Assembly (NCBI RefSeq): GCF_003987275.1
Contig: NZ_PIQF01000001.1
Span: 620,001 to 684,000, forward strand
Reading direction: 5' to 3'
Length of the DNA: 64,000 nucleotides
Source: Idiomarina seosinensis
Lineage (GTDB): Bacteria > Pseudomonadota > Gammaproteobacteria > Enterobacterales > Alteromonadaceae
Below, piece after piece: positions 31,256 through 40,307 of this stretch (positions are counted from its first letter, which is position 1; each line of letters opens with the position of its first letter). A program made the translations under genes and the position numbers. The notes under the pieces are model-generated. The model was not told the origin of the DNA. It made no database searches and worked only from the letters and a program-made list of their open reading frames with translations.

Positions 31256-31792
31256 TTACGTCAGTGATTCATAGTAACTGAGCAACCTGTCGGCATTAAT
31301 CGAACATGCTGCATCTCCGACGCATTGATAACATTCAAGCTCCGGGTTTACTACTAAATTAAAACTAATAACCTTTTTTTGCTTACTCCGGCAATATGAC
31401 TCTAACCATGCTAATGGAAAGCCAAGCCCACTGACTCCGACCAAAATTATAAGCTTCTCGCTGATCCATGATAGGTCGTAGAAATCGATAGTTGCCAGTT
31501 CACTAATACTTCGGTCACGTGCTCTACCATATACATGTTCAACGGTGGCTCCACAGCTCTCATTTAAGTCATCTACATTAAGAGTAATGTGCCGCACTTT
31601 GATTTTTTGTTTTACAGCTTCTGACTGAAGCGTAGATAACTCTTTATGTGCTTTATTAGGTTTTAGCTGTTCTAGCTGTTCAAGCCCGGACCGCAGTAGA
31701 TCGACATTATTGTAGATGGGATACTTTCCGTTGAAGGTGGGAGCGCCTGATGGTGCTGACAATCCTGCTCCAGATATAATTAAAATACCCAT
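31256..31792 (-). CDS. Minimal Sir2-like protein lacking the zinc module
   Basis: The 178-residue Rossmann protein has the sirtuin NAD motif GAGLSAPSGAPTF (residues 8-20), PNKAH, the ribose-binding ITLNVDDLNESCG block (for ITQNVDxLHxxAG) and a later LIILVGVSGLGFPLAWLE matching IGTSxxVxPA. Sirtuins have LHG or MHG at the catalytic His; here the site reads HVYG, with Tyr. The four-cysteine zinc-binding insertion is absent, which explains the short length. It may bind NAD or ADP-ribose rather than deacetylate. It follows hsdR by 36 bp with its own GGAG. Confidence 0.75.
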   Translation of the reverse strand: MGILIISGAGLSAPSGAPTFNGKYPIYNNVDLLRSGLEQLEQLKPNKAHKELSTLQSEAVKQKIKVRHITLNVDDLNESCGATVEHVYGRARDRSISELATIDFYDLSWISEKLIILVGVSGLGFPLAWLESYCRSKQKKVISFNLVVNPELECYQCVGDAACSINADRLLSYYESLT

Positions 31793-31828
31793 CTTTAGTC
31801 TCCGAAGTTTCGCAGTATCTACAGGGAA

Positions 31829-34800
31829 TTATGAAGCGTCACGATTTTCCACCAACATCTTCAATATCAATCTAGCAAACCCATCTCTTACCGCAGGGTT
31901 TTCCAGCACTTCCATCGATAGCTTTTCATGATCATCCATCGAATCAACAACACGGTCTAATAGACGCTGTGGCAGTAGGCCATGCATTACCTCGTTTTCT
32001 GAGTGCTTGTTGACCTGGGCCATGATTTCATCGTCTTCACGTAAGCGACCGGCTATTCCTTCGGCGTAACGAAGTTTGTGTTCGTCACCAACTTCGGCAC
32101 CAAATAAGTCATTCAAGGCATCGATGATTTCCTGCAGCTTTTTCTTCTCGGGGTCATGTGGTTTACCACTACCGACGGCTTTTACAGAGCTTAGGTAGCC
32201 TCCATCTTCTTCACCAAGCTTCAATTCTTTTTCGGCTTTCTTGGTGGTGCGGTAATGCGTCAGTGTCATTCCAGATATATCGACATCGTCTTCATCGTCC
32301 AAGCGTTCGACACGAAGTAGCGGGAGTAGACTCTTAGCATAAACGCACAGCGACTCGAGCTCATGGTCGTTGTAAGGAGTTATCTGAGACAGAAACTCAT
32401 ACATCCGCACGTAGCTGTTCAGGTTCTTCTTGAACAGGTCAAGTTGGTCGACCATTTCACCAGCGGCTTTAACCGAGTCCTCAGCTTTATTAATGCTGAC
32501 CTTATCACCCGAAATACGCGCCTGGTTCAGCATGTCTTTAGCCTGCTTTAGCGTATCAACGGCATGGTTATACCGAGCCATAAAACGCTCTTTGGCTGGT
32601 TTACAGTAATAGCCTAGTTTTGAAGAAGGCGCATTCGGGTCGTAAAACGCCTCGGCAAACTTCTCCACTTCCGACCATTCGTAAATATGCTCTTCATCCA
32701 GCTTACTCATAATGTCGAACAGAATGTGTGGGTCGGTAACGGAATCAAGCTCTGCGGTGGTGTAGTAGGGCTTGAACGACTCCAGAATGTCCTCTTCGCT
32801 GTTAAAGAAGTCGAGAATGAAGGTCTGGTCTTTACCCGGGAAGGTACGGTTTAAGCGCGACAGCGTCTGCACACACTCAACGCCTTGCAGTTTCTTATCG
32901 ACGTACATGGCACAGAGCTTGGGCTGGTCAAAGCCGGTCTGGTACTTGTTGGCGACAATCATCACGTTGAAGTCGTCGGAGTCGAGCGCGTTATCGTGCT
33001 TGCGACCGTTCAAACCTGGGTTTAATTTTTTATCGTACTCGGTCACGCTCTCGGTAATGTAATCATCCGCAGGAACCTCACCGGAGAATGCCACCAGCGC
33101 ATGCACGTCCTGATAGCCTTTATCGACAATGTAACTGGTCATCGCTAACTGATAACGAACTGCTTCCTGACGGCTGCCGGTGACCACCATGGCTTTGGCC
33201 TGGCCGTTCAGCAAGTGACGGACGTTTTCACGAAAATGCTCGACGATGATTTCAACACGCTGGTTAATGTTGTAAGGATGCAACCGCACCCACTTAGCCA
33301 GCTTAATGCGAGCTTTTTTACTGTCGACTTCTTTGTCCTCACCCTCGGGATGAGCAATCTTCCAGGCCGTGGCGTAGGTGGTGTAGTTTTTCAGTACGTC
33401 GAGAATAAAGCCTTCTTCAATGGCCTGACGCATGGAATACACATGAAACGCTTTGGGTTTATTGTCATCGCTAATAGGTGAATGCGGGTCATCTGGGCGA
33501 CCGAACAGTTCAAGCGTTTTACCTTTTGGTGTCGCGGTAAACGCGTAGTAACTGATGCTCTCGTTCGGCATTCGCGCCTGCACGGCGGCGTCTAACAGCT
33601 CTTCTGCACTGATGTCATCACCTTCAGGACGGTCAGAGCCTAGCAGTGCTTTTAGCTTACTGGCAGATGCACCAGTTTGTGACGAATGGGCTTCGTCCGC
33701 AATAATTGCATAGTTACCGGCTTGCAGAGCAGGGTACTTATCAATGGCGTCATACAGCGCCGGGAAGGTCTGGATGGTCACAACAATAATTCGTACTTGC
33801 TCCTGCAGTGCTTCGGCCAGTTGCTCAGACTTACTCTTATTGCCGACATCGCGTGTGATCGCCCGCACCACCCCGTCAGCGTGCTCAAACTGCCGAATGG
33901 TGTTCTGCAACTGCGAATCGAGTACCGTGCGGTCGGTGACCACCACAATGGAGTTAAACAGCTTAGAGCCGTCGTCAGCATATAGCGATGATAGCTGATG
34001 AGCTGTCCAGGCAATTGAATTGGATTTGCCCGAGCCTGCACTATGCTGAATAAGGTACTTACTGCCTGGGCCTTCACGGCGTGTGGTATCGATGAGTTGA
34101 TTCACCACGTCCCACTGATGATAACGGGGAAATATTAGCGTTTCTTTTTTCTGTGTGCGCCCGTCGAAGCCTTCTTTTTCTTCGACCTCCAGGTGCATAA
34201 AGCGGCCAATGACTTTTAGCCAGGCGTCTTTGTTAAATAACCGCTCCCACAGGTAACTGGTGGCGTAGCTATTTTCAGACGTCGATTGCGGGTTACCGGC
34301 AGCGCCGTCTTCTGTGCCCAAGTTAAACGGCAGAAAAAATGTTTCCTTGCCTGCTAATTTAGTGGTCATGGCCACTTCGTCCTGGCTGACCGCAAAATGC
34401 ACCAGGGCACCGCGCTTAAACGTTAATAGCGGCTCTGGCTTGCGGGTGACCGGATCTTTTACTGGACGGTCGTTTTTATACTGGCGTTTGGCGTGTTCAA
34501 CGGTCTGTTTGAACTCGCTTTTCAGTTCCATGGTCGCGGTTGGAATGCCGTTGACAAAAAACACCAGGTCGATGCGCGGATTATAGTCGCCTTCACGCGC
34601 GTGGGGCGAGTAGGAGACTTCCTCAACCACCCGCAACCGATTGGATTGATAGCGGCGCTCGGTATCGGGGTTCATGCCATGGTCGGGGCGAAAGGCGCAG
34701 ACTTTGATGGTGCCGCCAATGGCTTTAAAGCCGTGACGCAACACGTGCAGCGCGCCGTCACGAGTCATGCCTTTAACAGCGGCGTGAACTAAGAGCTTTT

Positions 34801-34993
34801 CCGGCTCACCCGGGTTAGATTTGGAAAAGCGCTCCCACCGGTCAGGGTAGGCGTCTTTTACAAAACCGATTAAGTCTTCGGTATACACCGCGTTCGCTTT
34901 ATCGTAATTAGCAGCGGAGCCAATTAACCAGCCATCTTTTTCCAGGCTGTTAAGTATGTCCGTCTGGAACTGACGCTCTTTGGTGTCAGCCAT
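31829..34993 (-). CDS. hsdR: Type I restriction enzyme R subunit
   Basis: The 1054-residue protein has an N-terminal nuclease with PRIDLVFFVNGIPTATMELKSE (D...ExK, about residues 140-160), a superfamily 2 helicase with Walker A SAGSGKSNSIAW (about residue 320), DEAH (IIADEAHSSQTG, about 430) and a second RecA domain (MIVANKYQTGFDQPKLCAMY). It translocates and cuts unmodified DNA as a complex with HsdM and HsdS. It overlaps hsdS by 8 bp and appears intact. Confidence 0.97.
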   Translation of the reverse strand: MADTKERQFQTDILNSLEKDGWLIGSAANYDKANAVYTEDLIGFVKDAYPDRWERFSKSNPGEPEKLLVHAAVKGMTRDGALHVLRHGFKAIGGTIKVCAFRPDHGMNPDTERRYQSNRLRVVEEVSYSPHAREGDYNPRIDLVFFVNGIPTATMELKSEFKQTVEHAKRQYKNDRPVKDPVTRKPEPLLTFKRGALVHFAVSQDEVAMTTKLAGKETFFLPFNLGTEDGAAGNPQSTSENSYATSYLWERLFNKDAWLKVIGRFMHLEVEEKEGFDGRTQKKETLIFPRYHQWDVVNQLIDTTRREGPGSKYLIQHSAGSGKSNSIAWTAHQLSSLYADDGSKLFNSIVVVTDRTVLDSQLQNTIRQFEHADGVVRAITRDVGNKSKSEQLAEALQEQVRIIVVTIQTFPALYDAIDKYPALQAGNYAIIADEAHSSQTGASASKLKALLGSDRPEGDDISAEELLDAAVQARMPNESISYYAFTATPKGKTLELFGRPDDPHSPISDDNKPKAFHVYSMRQAIEEGFILDVLKNYTTYATAWKIAHPEGEDKEVDSKKARIKLAKWVRLHPYNINQRVEIIVEHFRENVRHLLNGQAKAMVVTGSRQEAVRYQLAMTSYIVDKGYQDVHALVAFSGEVPADDYITESVTEYDKKLNPGLNGRKHDNALDSDDFNVMIVANKYQTGFDQPKLCAMYVDKKLQGVECVQTLSRLNRTFPGKDQTFILDFFNSEEDILESFKPYYTTAELDSVTDPHILFDIMSKLDEEHIYEWSEVEKFAEAFYDPNAPSSKLGYYCKPAKERFMARYNHAVDTLKQAKDMLNQARISGDKVSINKAEDSVKAAGEMVDQLDLFKKNLNSYVRMYEFLSQITPYNDHELESLCVYAKSLLPLLRVERLDDEDDVDISGMTLTHYRTTKKAEKELKLGEEDGGYLSSVKAVGSGKPHDPEKKKLQEIIDALNDLFGAEVGDEHKLRYAEGIAGRLREDDEIMAQVNKHSENEVMHGLLPQRLLDRVVDSMDDHEKLSMEVLENPAVRDGFARLILKMLVENRDAS

Positions 34994-36374
34994 AATGCCT
35001 CTCCGTTTGCACTAACGCGTTTGAATCCACTGTATCGGAACCTGCAGGCGGTTGCCAGTCACGGACATCAATTTTGCCGGTAACGGCGGCTGAGATTAAG
35101 GCAGAGCGGCGTTCTTGTAGCAGTTCAACCGCCTTTTCGGCTTGCTCCGTTAACTGGTTTGAGTTTGATTTAAACCTGTGCCATTCCTCGACGATCGCTT
35201 TTTGTTCTATCAACGGTGGGACAGCAACCTTCACATTTTTAAAGTCTTCTTGAGCTATGTTTTGCATGCTAGAGCTTGCACCAGCGCAAACTAATTTAAT
35301 CTGGCTTCTGTAGCTTTTTGACAGCGTGAACATGAAAATAAATTGAGCCTCCACATTTTCAAGCGTAATTTGCCAGAGACGATCAGGAAGAAATAAGTTG
35401 CCAGGGTTTGTTAAACTGAAGCCTGTAGCACCGACGAGCTCCGGGGTATTCATCCTGGATACGATTAGCCTATTAGCCTTCAGCTGACATGAAACACGGC
35501 TTTCTTCTTCCTTTACTACTGTTTTATTTTGATTAACGTCGAGTTCGTCACCATAAACTGCGCTAGTTTTCAAAACCCCAAGCTCACCTTCGGAGGCTGG
35601 AGTATCTGCCGCGTTAACGCTTGTACCTGATTCAACCAACCTTATAAATGCCTTTAAACTAGCAACTTTCCAATGCTCGGGCACTTCCCCGAGCCACTCA
35701 ACACCAGAGTCTTTCATCGGTGCGTCTGGATTAAGCCCTTTGCTCACCGCATGGCTGATAACCGCCTGGCGCTTTTCTTTTAGAAGCCCAATCAACCGCT
35801 TTTGCTCATCAATCAACACATCAATTTTTGCCGTTTCGTAGTCGAGGAACTGGGCTATTTTTTGTTGTTCAATAAAAGGTGGAGCTGGAAAGGGGAAAGA
35901 TTTAAGCTCATCTGTCGATAGTTCTAGGAAGGTAGTCCCTCTGCCCCGAAGGTTTAATTGTTCTGTTGCTATACTAAGGAAATAGTAGGCATAAACGGCA
36001 TGCCCCCCCTCTGGGACTAGGGCTTTACAACCTTGATTCGTGCACATACTCTTCATGGCAATAGCCAAGCTTCCTATTGGAGCTCTTGTAGACAATATAA
36101 TTGAGCTACGAGGCACAAGTTCAGCACCGCAGGAATCCAGTCCCGATTTAGTTATGCGACGTGCAGAAAACTCCACATAATCATTACCTAACTGGCTCAA
36201 GTCGGCAGGTGTTATCCAGTCAATATCACCATTCCAGTAGTTGTCTATTGACGAGGATGGTGTAGAGCCGGAGACAATTTTGAAGAGTCTCTTTGCTTTT
36301 GACAACTTCCAATGATAAGGAATATCTCCAATCCACGCGAGTGGAGTATCTTTCATTTGAGTATATGGTCTCAC
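34986..36374 (-). CDS. hsdS: Type I restriction enzyme specificity subunit
   Basis: The 462-residue protein has the two-target-recognition-domain layout: repeats PLAWIGDIPYHWKLSKAKRLF at the start and VEWLGEVPEHWKVASLKAFI near residue 230 open each half, and IEQQKIAQFLDYETAKIDVLI and IEQKAIVEEWHRF close them with helical spacers. Each half reads one part of a split recognition site. It overlaps hsdM by 4 bp and hsdR by 8 bp. The recognition sequence cannot be told from sequence. Confidence 0.95.
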   Translation of the reverse strand: MRPYTQMKDTPLAWIGDIPYHWKLSKAKRLFKIVSGSTPSSSIDNYWNGDIDWITPADLSQLGNDYVEFSARRITKSGLDSCGAELVPRSSIILSTRAPIGSLAIAMKSMCTNQGCKALVPEGGHAVYAYYFLSIATEQLNLRGRGTTFLELSTDELKSFPFPAPPFIEQQKIAQFLDYETAKIDVLIDEQKRLIGLLKEKRQAVISHAVSKGLNPDAPMKDSGVEWLGEVPEHWKVASLKAFIRLVESGTSVNAADTPASEGELGVLKTSAVYGDELDVNQNKTVVKEEESRVSCQLKANRLIVSRMNTPELVGATGFSLTNPGNLFLPDRLWQITLENVEAQFIFMFTLSKSYRSQIKLVCAGASSSMQNIAQEDFKNVKVAVPPLIEQKAIVEEWHRFKSNSNQLTEQAEKAVELLQERRSALISAAVTGKIDVRDWQPPAGSDTVDSNALVQTERHYG

Positions 36375-38353
36375 GCCGACAACTCCTCAATCATTTGCTT
36401 GATCTTATCGGTGCATTGTTTGAGGTCTGCGTCAATTTCCTCGAGTGGGCGAGGGGGCTCGAATACGTAAAAGTGCCTGTTGAACGGAATTTCAAAGCCA
36501 ACTATACCGACTTCGCCGTCTTGCTCGTCGCGCTTGCTTTCGTCTATCCAGGCATCTGGTACGTGTGGTTTGACTTCATGTTCAAAGTACTCGTAGATGT
36601 CTTCTGTTAGCGGCACGTTTTCGTAATCGCGTAAGCCAGCGTCAGCTTCTACATTTCCTTTTTTGTCGGCACAGACATCAGCGTCGCTGTCGCGCTCGCT
36701 TAAGGCATTGAGCACGGCTTTTAGTTGTGCAGCGGTTAGCTTTACGTCGCTTGCTTTGAGTTCGGCGTTCAGTGCTTTGGTGAAGTCATCACGACTCGTT
36801 AACAGGGTATCAGCGTTAATGCGCTGAATGGTCTGTTTAAGTTGGTTAAAGTCGTCGGTTTTAAGCTTTTGCAATGCCTTTTCGTCGTCTAACAGGGCGA
36901 CACGCTCTTCACTGGCCTGGAAGTTAAGCCGTAATGGGCGCTCGATGGTGATACGACGGTAACCAAAGGCTTCGTTAGGGAAGACCTTACTGTTTTTTGT
37001 TTCTTCCATAGCGCCGTATAAACGCACCAGTTCATTGATGTTCTCTTCGGTCAGGTATTTACGCTTGCTACCGAGTGATTTACGCATTTTGGCAAAAGCT
37101 TCGCTGCCGTCAATCAATTGCAGTTTGCCTTTACGTTCAGGCTTTTTGGCGTTGGATAAGATCCAGATATAGGTACTGATGCCGGTGTTAAAGAACATAT
37201 CCGTGGGCAAGGCGACGATGGCTTCGACCAAATCGTTTTGCAATAGGTAACGGCGGATCTCAGATTCACCGCTACCCGCAGAGCCGGTAAATAAGGGACT
37301 GCCGTTTAAGATAATACCGATACGCGAGCCACCATCACGTGTGTCTCGCATTTTGCTGACCAGATGCAACAAAAAAAGCAGTGAGCCGTCGGAAACGCGG
37401 GGTAGGCCGGGCCCGAAGCGACCATCGAAGCCTTTTACCTTGTGCTCGTCGTTAACGACACGTTGTGAGGCTTTCCAGTCGACGCCAAACGGAGGGTTAG
37501 CCAGCATGTATTTGAACTTCTCATGCGCCAGCTGATCGTTCGACAGCGTGTTACCGAGTTTAATGTTGTCGACTTCCTGGCTTTTGATCATCATGTCTGC
37601 TTTGCAGATGGCATAGGACTCTGAATTGAGCTCCTGGCCAAACAGCTTAACGGTAACCTTTTCACTGATGGACTGAATGTACTCTTCGGACTCTGACAAG
37701 AAGCCGCCGGTGCCAGCAGTCGGGTCGTAGATGGTAATGATGCTGTTGGGTGAAAGCACTTCTTCCTGACCGGTCATCAATAACGAGGTTGCTGCATGCA
37801 CACAGTCACGAGGGGTAAAGTGTTCACCGGCAGTCTCGTTTGAACTTTCAGCAAACTTGCGTATGAGCTCTTCAAAAATAAGGCCCATGCCGTAGTTAGA
37901 GATATTGTCGGGTGATAAGTCTATCTTAGAGCCGAATTGCTGAGTGACCTGATACAGAAGGTCAGCTTCAGCCAGTTTCAGCACAAACTCTTCAAAGTTA
38001 AAGTGCTCGAATATCTCACGGGCAGAGCTGCTAAATGACTGTACGTAAGAGATTAAGTCTTCCGCTGTTTGAGTATCTGACAAGGTTGCCAGAGTCAAAG
38101 ACGAAGCGTTGTAGAAGTCGTTCTGTGACTCGCGTAGCAATAACTGCTCACGCACTGCGTCGGGTCTGTTATGGTGCTGTTTTGCGGCTTCTAGTACCTT
38201 TTGTTTATTCGGCGCTAAAACGCACTCTAAGCGACGTAATAGGGTAAAGGGCAATATGACCCGTCCGTACTGAGATTGCTTAAAATGGCCACGCAGCAGG
38301 TCTGCCACCGACCAGATAAAGGAAGCGGTTTGAGAGTAGTTTTCAGTATTCAC
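36371..38353 (-). CDS. hsdM: Type I restriction-modification N6-adenine methyltransferase
   Basis: The 660-residue protein has an N-terminal HsdM helical domain (SFIWSVADLLRGHFKQSQYGRVILPFTLLRRLE), SAM-binding motif I DPTAGTGGFL (about residue 215) and catalytic motif IV NPPFG (about residue 286). It is longer than E. coli HsdM (529), with a coiled C-terminal extension ending in a domain with VGFEIPFNRHFYVFEPPRPLEEID. It is first in the hsdMSR operon, 142 bp downstream of alpA. Confidence 0.96.
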   Translation of the reverse strand: MNTENYSQTASFIWSVADLLRGHFKQSQYGRVILPFTLLRRLECVLAPNKQKVLEAAKQHHNRPDAVREQLLLRESQNDFYNASSLTLATLSDTQTAEDLISYVQSFSSSAREIFEHFNFEEFVLKLAEADLLYQVTQQFGSKIDLSPDNISNYGMGLIFEELIRKFAESSNETAGEHFTPRDCVHAATSLLMTGQEEVLSPNSIITIYDPTAGTGGFLSESEEYIQSISEKVTVKLFGQELNSESYAICKADMMIKSQEVDNIKLGNTLSNDQLAHEKFKYMLANPPFGVDWKASQRVVNDEHKVKGFDGRFGPGLPRVSDGSLLFLLHLVSKMRDTRDGGSRIGIILNGSPLFTGSAGSGESEIRRYLLQNDLVEAIVALPTDMFFNTGISTYIWILSNAKKPERKGKLQLIDGSEAFAKMRKSLGSKRKYLTEENINELVRLYGAMEETKNSKVFPNEAFGYRRITIERPLRLNFQASEERVALLDDEKALQKLKTDDFNQLKQTIQRINADTLLTSRDDFTKALNAELKASDVKLTAAQLKAVLNALSERDSDADVCADKKGNVEADAGLRDYENVPLTEDIYEYFEHEVKPHVPDAWIDESKRDEQDGEVGIVGFEIPFNRHFYVFEPPRPLEEIDADLKQCTDKIKQMIEELSA

Positions 38354-38495
38354 AGCACACCCTGTTTATTGTTATATCGTCCTTAAGTTGTGGCCATTAT
38401 GCCACGGATAAATCCGATGTCACTGTCAGTAGCATAATCGATGTTTACGACAATATAGGTCGCAGACCAACAAATGACCCACGACCTTCGCTCGG

Positions 38496-38699
38496 CTATT
38501 GCTCGTCTTTTTCTTCTTCCGCATCACGCTCCGCAATACACTGCATAATCCAATCGTCAATCTCATCCGCTACCCAGGCTACGGCTCGGCCACCGAGCGA
38601 TACCGGTTTCGGGAATTGCCCTTTAGCCATGTACTTGTAGATAGTAGGGCGGGCCAGACTGGTTACGTGCATGACTTCTTTAACTTTCATTAATTTCAT
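38496..38699 (-). CDS. AlpA-family transcriptional regulator (first copy)
   Basis: The 67-residue MerR-like winged HTH of AlpA type reads LMKVKEVMHVTSLARPTIYKYMAKGQFPKPVSLGGRAVAWVADEIDDWI. AlpA proteins in P4-like islands activate excision or cargo genes. Its ATG follows GAGAGGAGAAGCACT. It precedes hsdM by 142 bp on the same strand and may be cotranscribed with it. A second AlpA with a matching promoter is at 42516-42722. Confidence 0.92.
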   Translation of the reverse strand: MKLMKVKEVMHVTSLARPTIYKYMAKGQFPKPVSLGGRAVAWVADEIDDWIMQCIAERDAEEEKDEQ

Positions 38700-38719
38700 A
38701 GTGCTTCTCCTCTCTAGTG

Positions 38720-38752
38720 TCAGAGGATGATGTAGGGCTGTAAATTTTTACA
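38720..38752 (-). promoter_or_regulatory. Promoter/operator region of the first alpA
   Basis: The minus strand contains TTACAGCCC, nine nt, then CTCTGA. The identical two blocks with the same spacing precede the second alpA. TTACAG followed after 17 nt by ACACTA could be the -35 and -10. A perfect TGTAAA-TT-TTTACA inverted repeat (38739-38752) overlaps the TTACAG box and could be an operator. Confidence 0.55.
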
Positions 38753-38901
38753 TTGGGGACTAACAACAGACGAGAAAATTTGCTTTAACACGCTCAGCTA
38801 TCAATAGCTTCTGCGCTTTGGCGACCCCCTGTTCAGAAGACGTAGGCGTTCGCTGACGTTCATTAGCAAAGGAAAACAAATCAAACCTATATCACCTAAT
38901 G

Positions 38902-38929
38902 GCAGTTACGGCTGCAGTTAATTAACTGT
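38902..38929. promoter_or_regulatory. Cluster of CAGTTA boxes upstream of the membrane protein/LytTR operon
   Basis: GCAGTTA occurs at 38902-38908 and again at 38914-38920. A third copy on the opposite strand (AACTGT at 38924-38929) completes a 14-bp palindrome CAGTTAATTAACTG. LytTR proteins such as AgrA bind ACAGTTAAG-like repeats, so this is a plausible site for the LytTR protein encoded 400 bp downstream. The 12-bp repeat distance is shorter than in the AgrA sites. Confidence 0.55.
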
Positions 38930-38946
38930 CAATTAGGAGAACATTT

Positions 38947-39324
38947 ATGTCGAACGTAACAGTGGTACACACCAAGTCTGAACTAGAGCGAGCTATCGAA
39001 AGGCGGGATAAAACAATTGCTGTAAAAAGTGCGTCGCTGGCTGAGGACGTGAAAACACTGAAGTCAGCATCATCCGGTGCCTTTGCTTTAGCTATCGGCT
39101 CAGCAGGAGTCTTTGCCACTAACTTCTGGAATCCGTTGGGGTGGGGCTCAGGTATTGTTGGTACTTTATCGACCGGAACGCTCATAACAGCGATTATAGC
39201 GATTGGACTCAGCACGACATTGCTATTTGCTATTTACAATGACTATTCGATAAAGGGACGCACATCGGTTCGACTGGCCGGTGGCAGCAGCATTGATGCT
39301 GACTTGGTTATGGAGAGGGACTAA
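38947..39324 (+). CDS. Small two-helix membrane protein paired with a LytTR regulator
   Basis: The 125-residue protein has a charged N-terminal region (VVHTKSELERAIERRDKTIAV) followed by two hydrophobic segments (about residues 43-62 and 75-97) with a short loop between them, and a polar C-terminal tail ending SSIDADLVMERD. No known family was recognised. It is 2 bp upstream of the LytTR gene and has AGGAGAAC before its ATG. In LytTR regulatory systems a membrane protein inhibits its partner regulator, which is the proposed role here. Confidence 0.7.
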   Translation: MSNVTVVHTKSELERAIERRDKTIAVKSASLAEDVKTLKSASSGAFALAIGSAGVFATNFWNPLGWGSGIVGTLSTGTLITAIIAIGLSTTLLFAIYNDYSIKGRTSVRLAGGSSIDADLVMERD

Positions 39325-39326
39325 CT

Positions 39327-39668
39327 ATGGCTGGCATGATACGAAACATTATTGCCGTTAAAACGCGTCCTGGTGAGGTTCGCTTTGTCGCTATTGCGTC
39401 TATTGAGCGTATTGAAGCGTTTGGTAACTACGTAAAAATCTACTTCGGTAGTGAGCGCGTTTTGCACAGAGCAACGTTATCGGACATGGAGGAATTACTG
39501 GACGACAGATTCATTCGCATTCACCGAAGCCACATTGTAAGGCGCGATTGTTTGCGAAAGCTTCTGTCAGAGCTTGGACGTTACCAGGAAGTTGAGCTAG
39601 CCGACGAGACTATATTACCGCTTGGAGGTAATTATAAGCGCCAGCTGATGCTTGATCTTGGTTTGTAA
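39327..39668 (+). CDS. Stand-alone LytTR DNA-binding protein
   Basis: The 113-residue protein is almost only a LytTR domain: FVAIASIERIEAFGNYVKIYF, RATLSDMEELLDDRFIRIHRSHIVRRDCL and a final LPLGGNYKRQLMLDLGL. There is no receiver or sensor domain. It is coupled to the membrane protein upstream. It probably binds CAGTTA-like repeats, of which three lie before the operon. Confidence 0.9.
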   Translation: MAGMIRNIIAVKTRPGEVRFVAIASIERIEAFGNYVKIYFGSERVLHRATLSDMEELLDDRFIRIHRSHIVRRDCLRKLLSELGRYQEVELADETILPLGGNYKRQLMLDLGL

Positions 39669-39674
39669 GTAATG

Positions 39675-39708
39675 AGCTCAGGGAGGCTGAACCCTGGGCT
39701 TATTTTTT
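39675..39708 (+). terminator. Intrinsic terminator of the LytTR operon
   Basis: A 9-bp stem (AGCTCAGGG pairing with CCCTGGGCT, one G-U) and 8-nt loop are followed by TATTTTTT just after the LytTR stop codon. Confidence 0.85.
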
Positions 39709-39817
39709 ATAAAATCTAGCTACAGGTTACAAAACTTAAAAAGCCACAAGTATTTTTCGTGTGCTAGAGGTTGGATGCAGTGTTCGGCGTTGGGCAGGCA
39801 CTACTATGCTGTTGGAT

Positions 39818-40300
39818 CTAAGCTATTTTGGTGGCTTTAAGTAACTCATCCATACTGTTTGGAACATCTCCTCTCTTCAGCATCTTTTTGAATACTTCAT
39901 AGACATCAGAACGCGACCCTGCCTTACGCAGTGTGTTTTTATCGTTGATCCAAGCAATTACCACGTTAGCTTCAGGTACTTTATTAAACTGAAAAAACAT
40001 CCTGTACCTATTAGGTAGTCCTTGTTTTACTCTTTTCCAATGCCGGTTATGTCGTCCGAGTGTATTCCCCAATATGAAATCTTTGTGTTGGGGGTTAGTC
40101 GCTATGCGGTCTTGAATTGATTTTGTTATACAGTCAAGTAGCTTGTATAGGGAATGATGATGGAAGTTTTCTGGATCTTTCTCGAGGAGGGATTCAACCT
40201 CCTCAAGAAGTTCTAGATAGTAATTTTGGAATAAATGATACCAGTAAAAGTGCCACCCATTTATACGCGCTCCTTGCTCTTCGGGGCTCCATCCTTCCAT
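39818..40300 (-). CDS. yhaV: YhaV-family type II toxin (ribosome-dependent or free mRNA RNase)
   Basis: The 160-residue protein matches YhaV along its length: GWHFYWYHLFQNYYLELLEEV, DPENFHHHSLYKLLDCITKSI, LGNTLGRHNRHWKRVKQGLPNRYRMFFQF, VVIAWINDKNTLRKAGSRSDVYEVFKKML. YhaV is a RelE-superfamily RNase normally blocked by PrlF. It follows a 64-residue gene by 7 bp. The partner is not a PrlF homologue by eye, see that entry. Confidence 0.9.
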   Translation of the reverse strand: MEGWSPEEQGARINGWHFYWYHLFQNYYLELLEEVESLLEKDPENFHHHSLYKLLDCITKSIQDRIATNPQHKDFILGNTLGRHNRHWKRVKQGLPNRYRMFFQFNKVPEANVVIAWINDKNTLRKAGSRSDVYEVFKKMLKRGDVPNSMDELLKATKIA

Positions 40301-40307
40301 GTGAACA

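Noticed and set aside
38354-38495. Terminator between alpA and hsdM
   Set aside because: A GTGGC/GCCAC hairpin exists at 38391-38406 but has only five base pairs and no T run.
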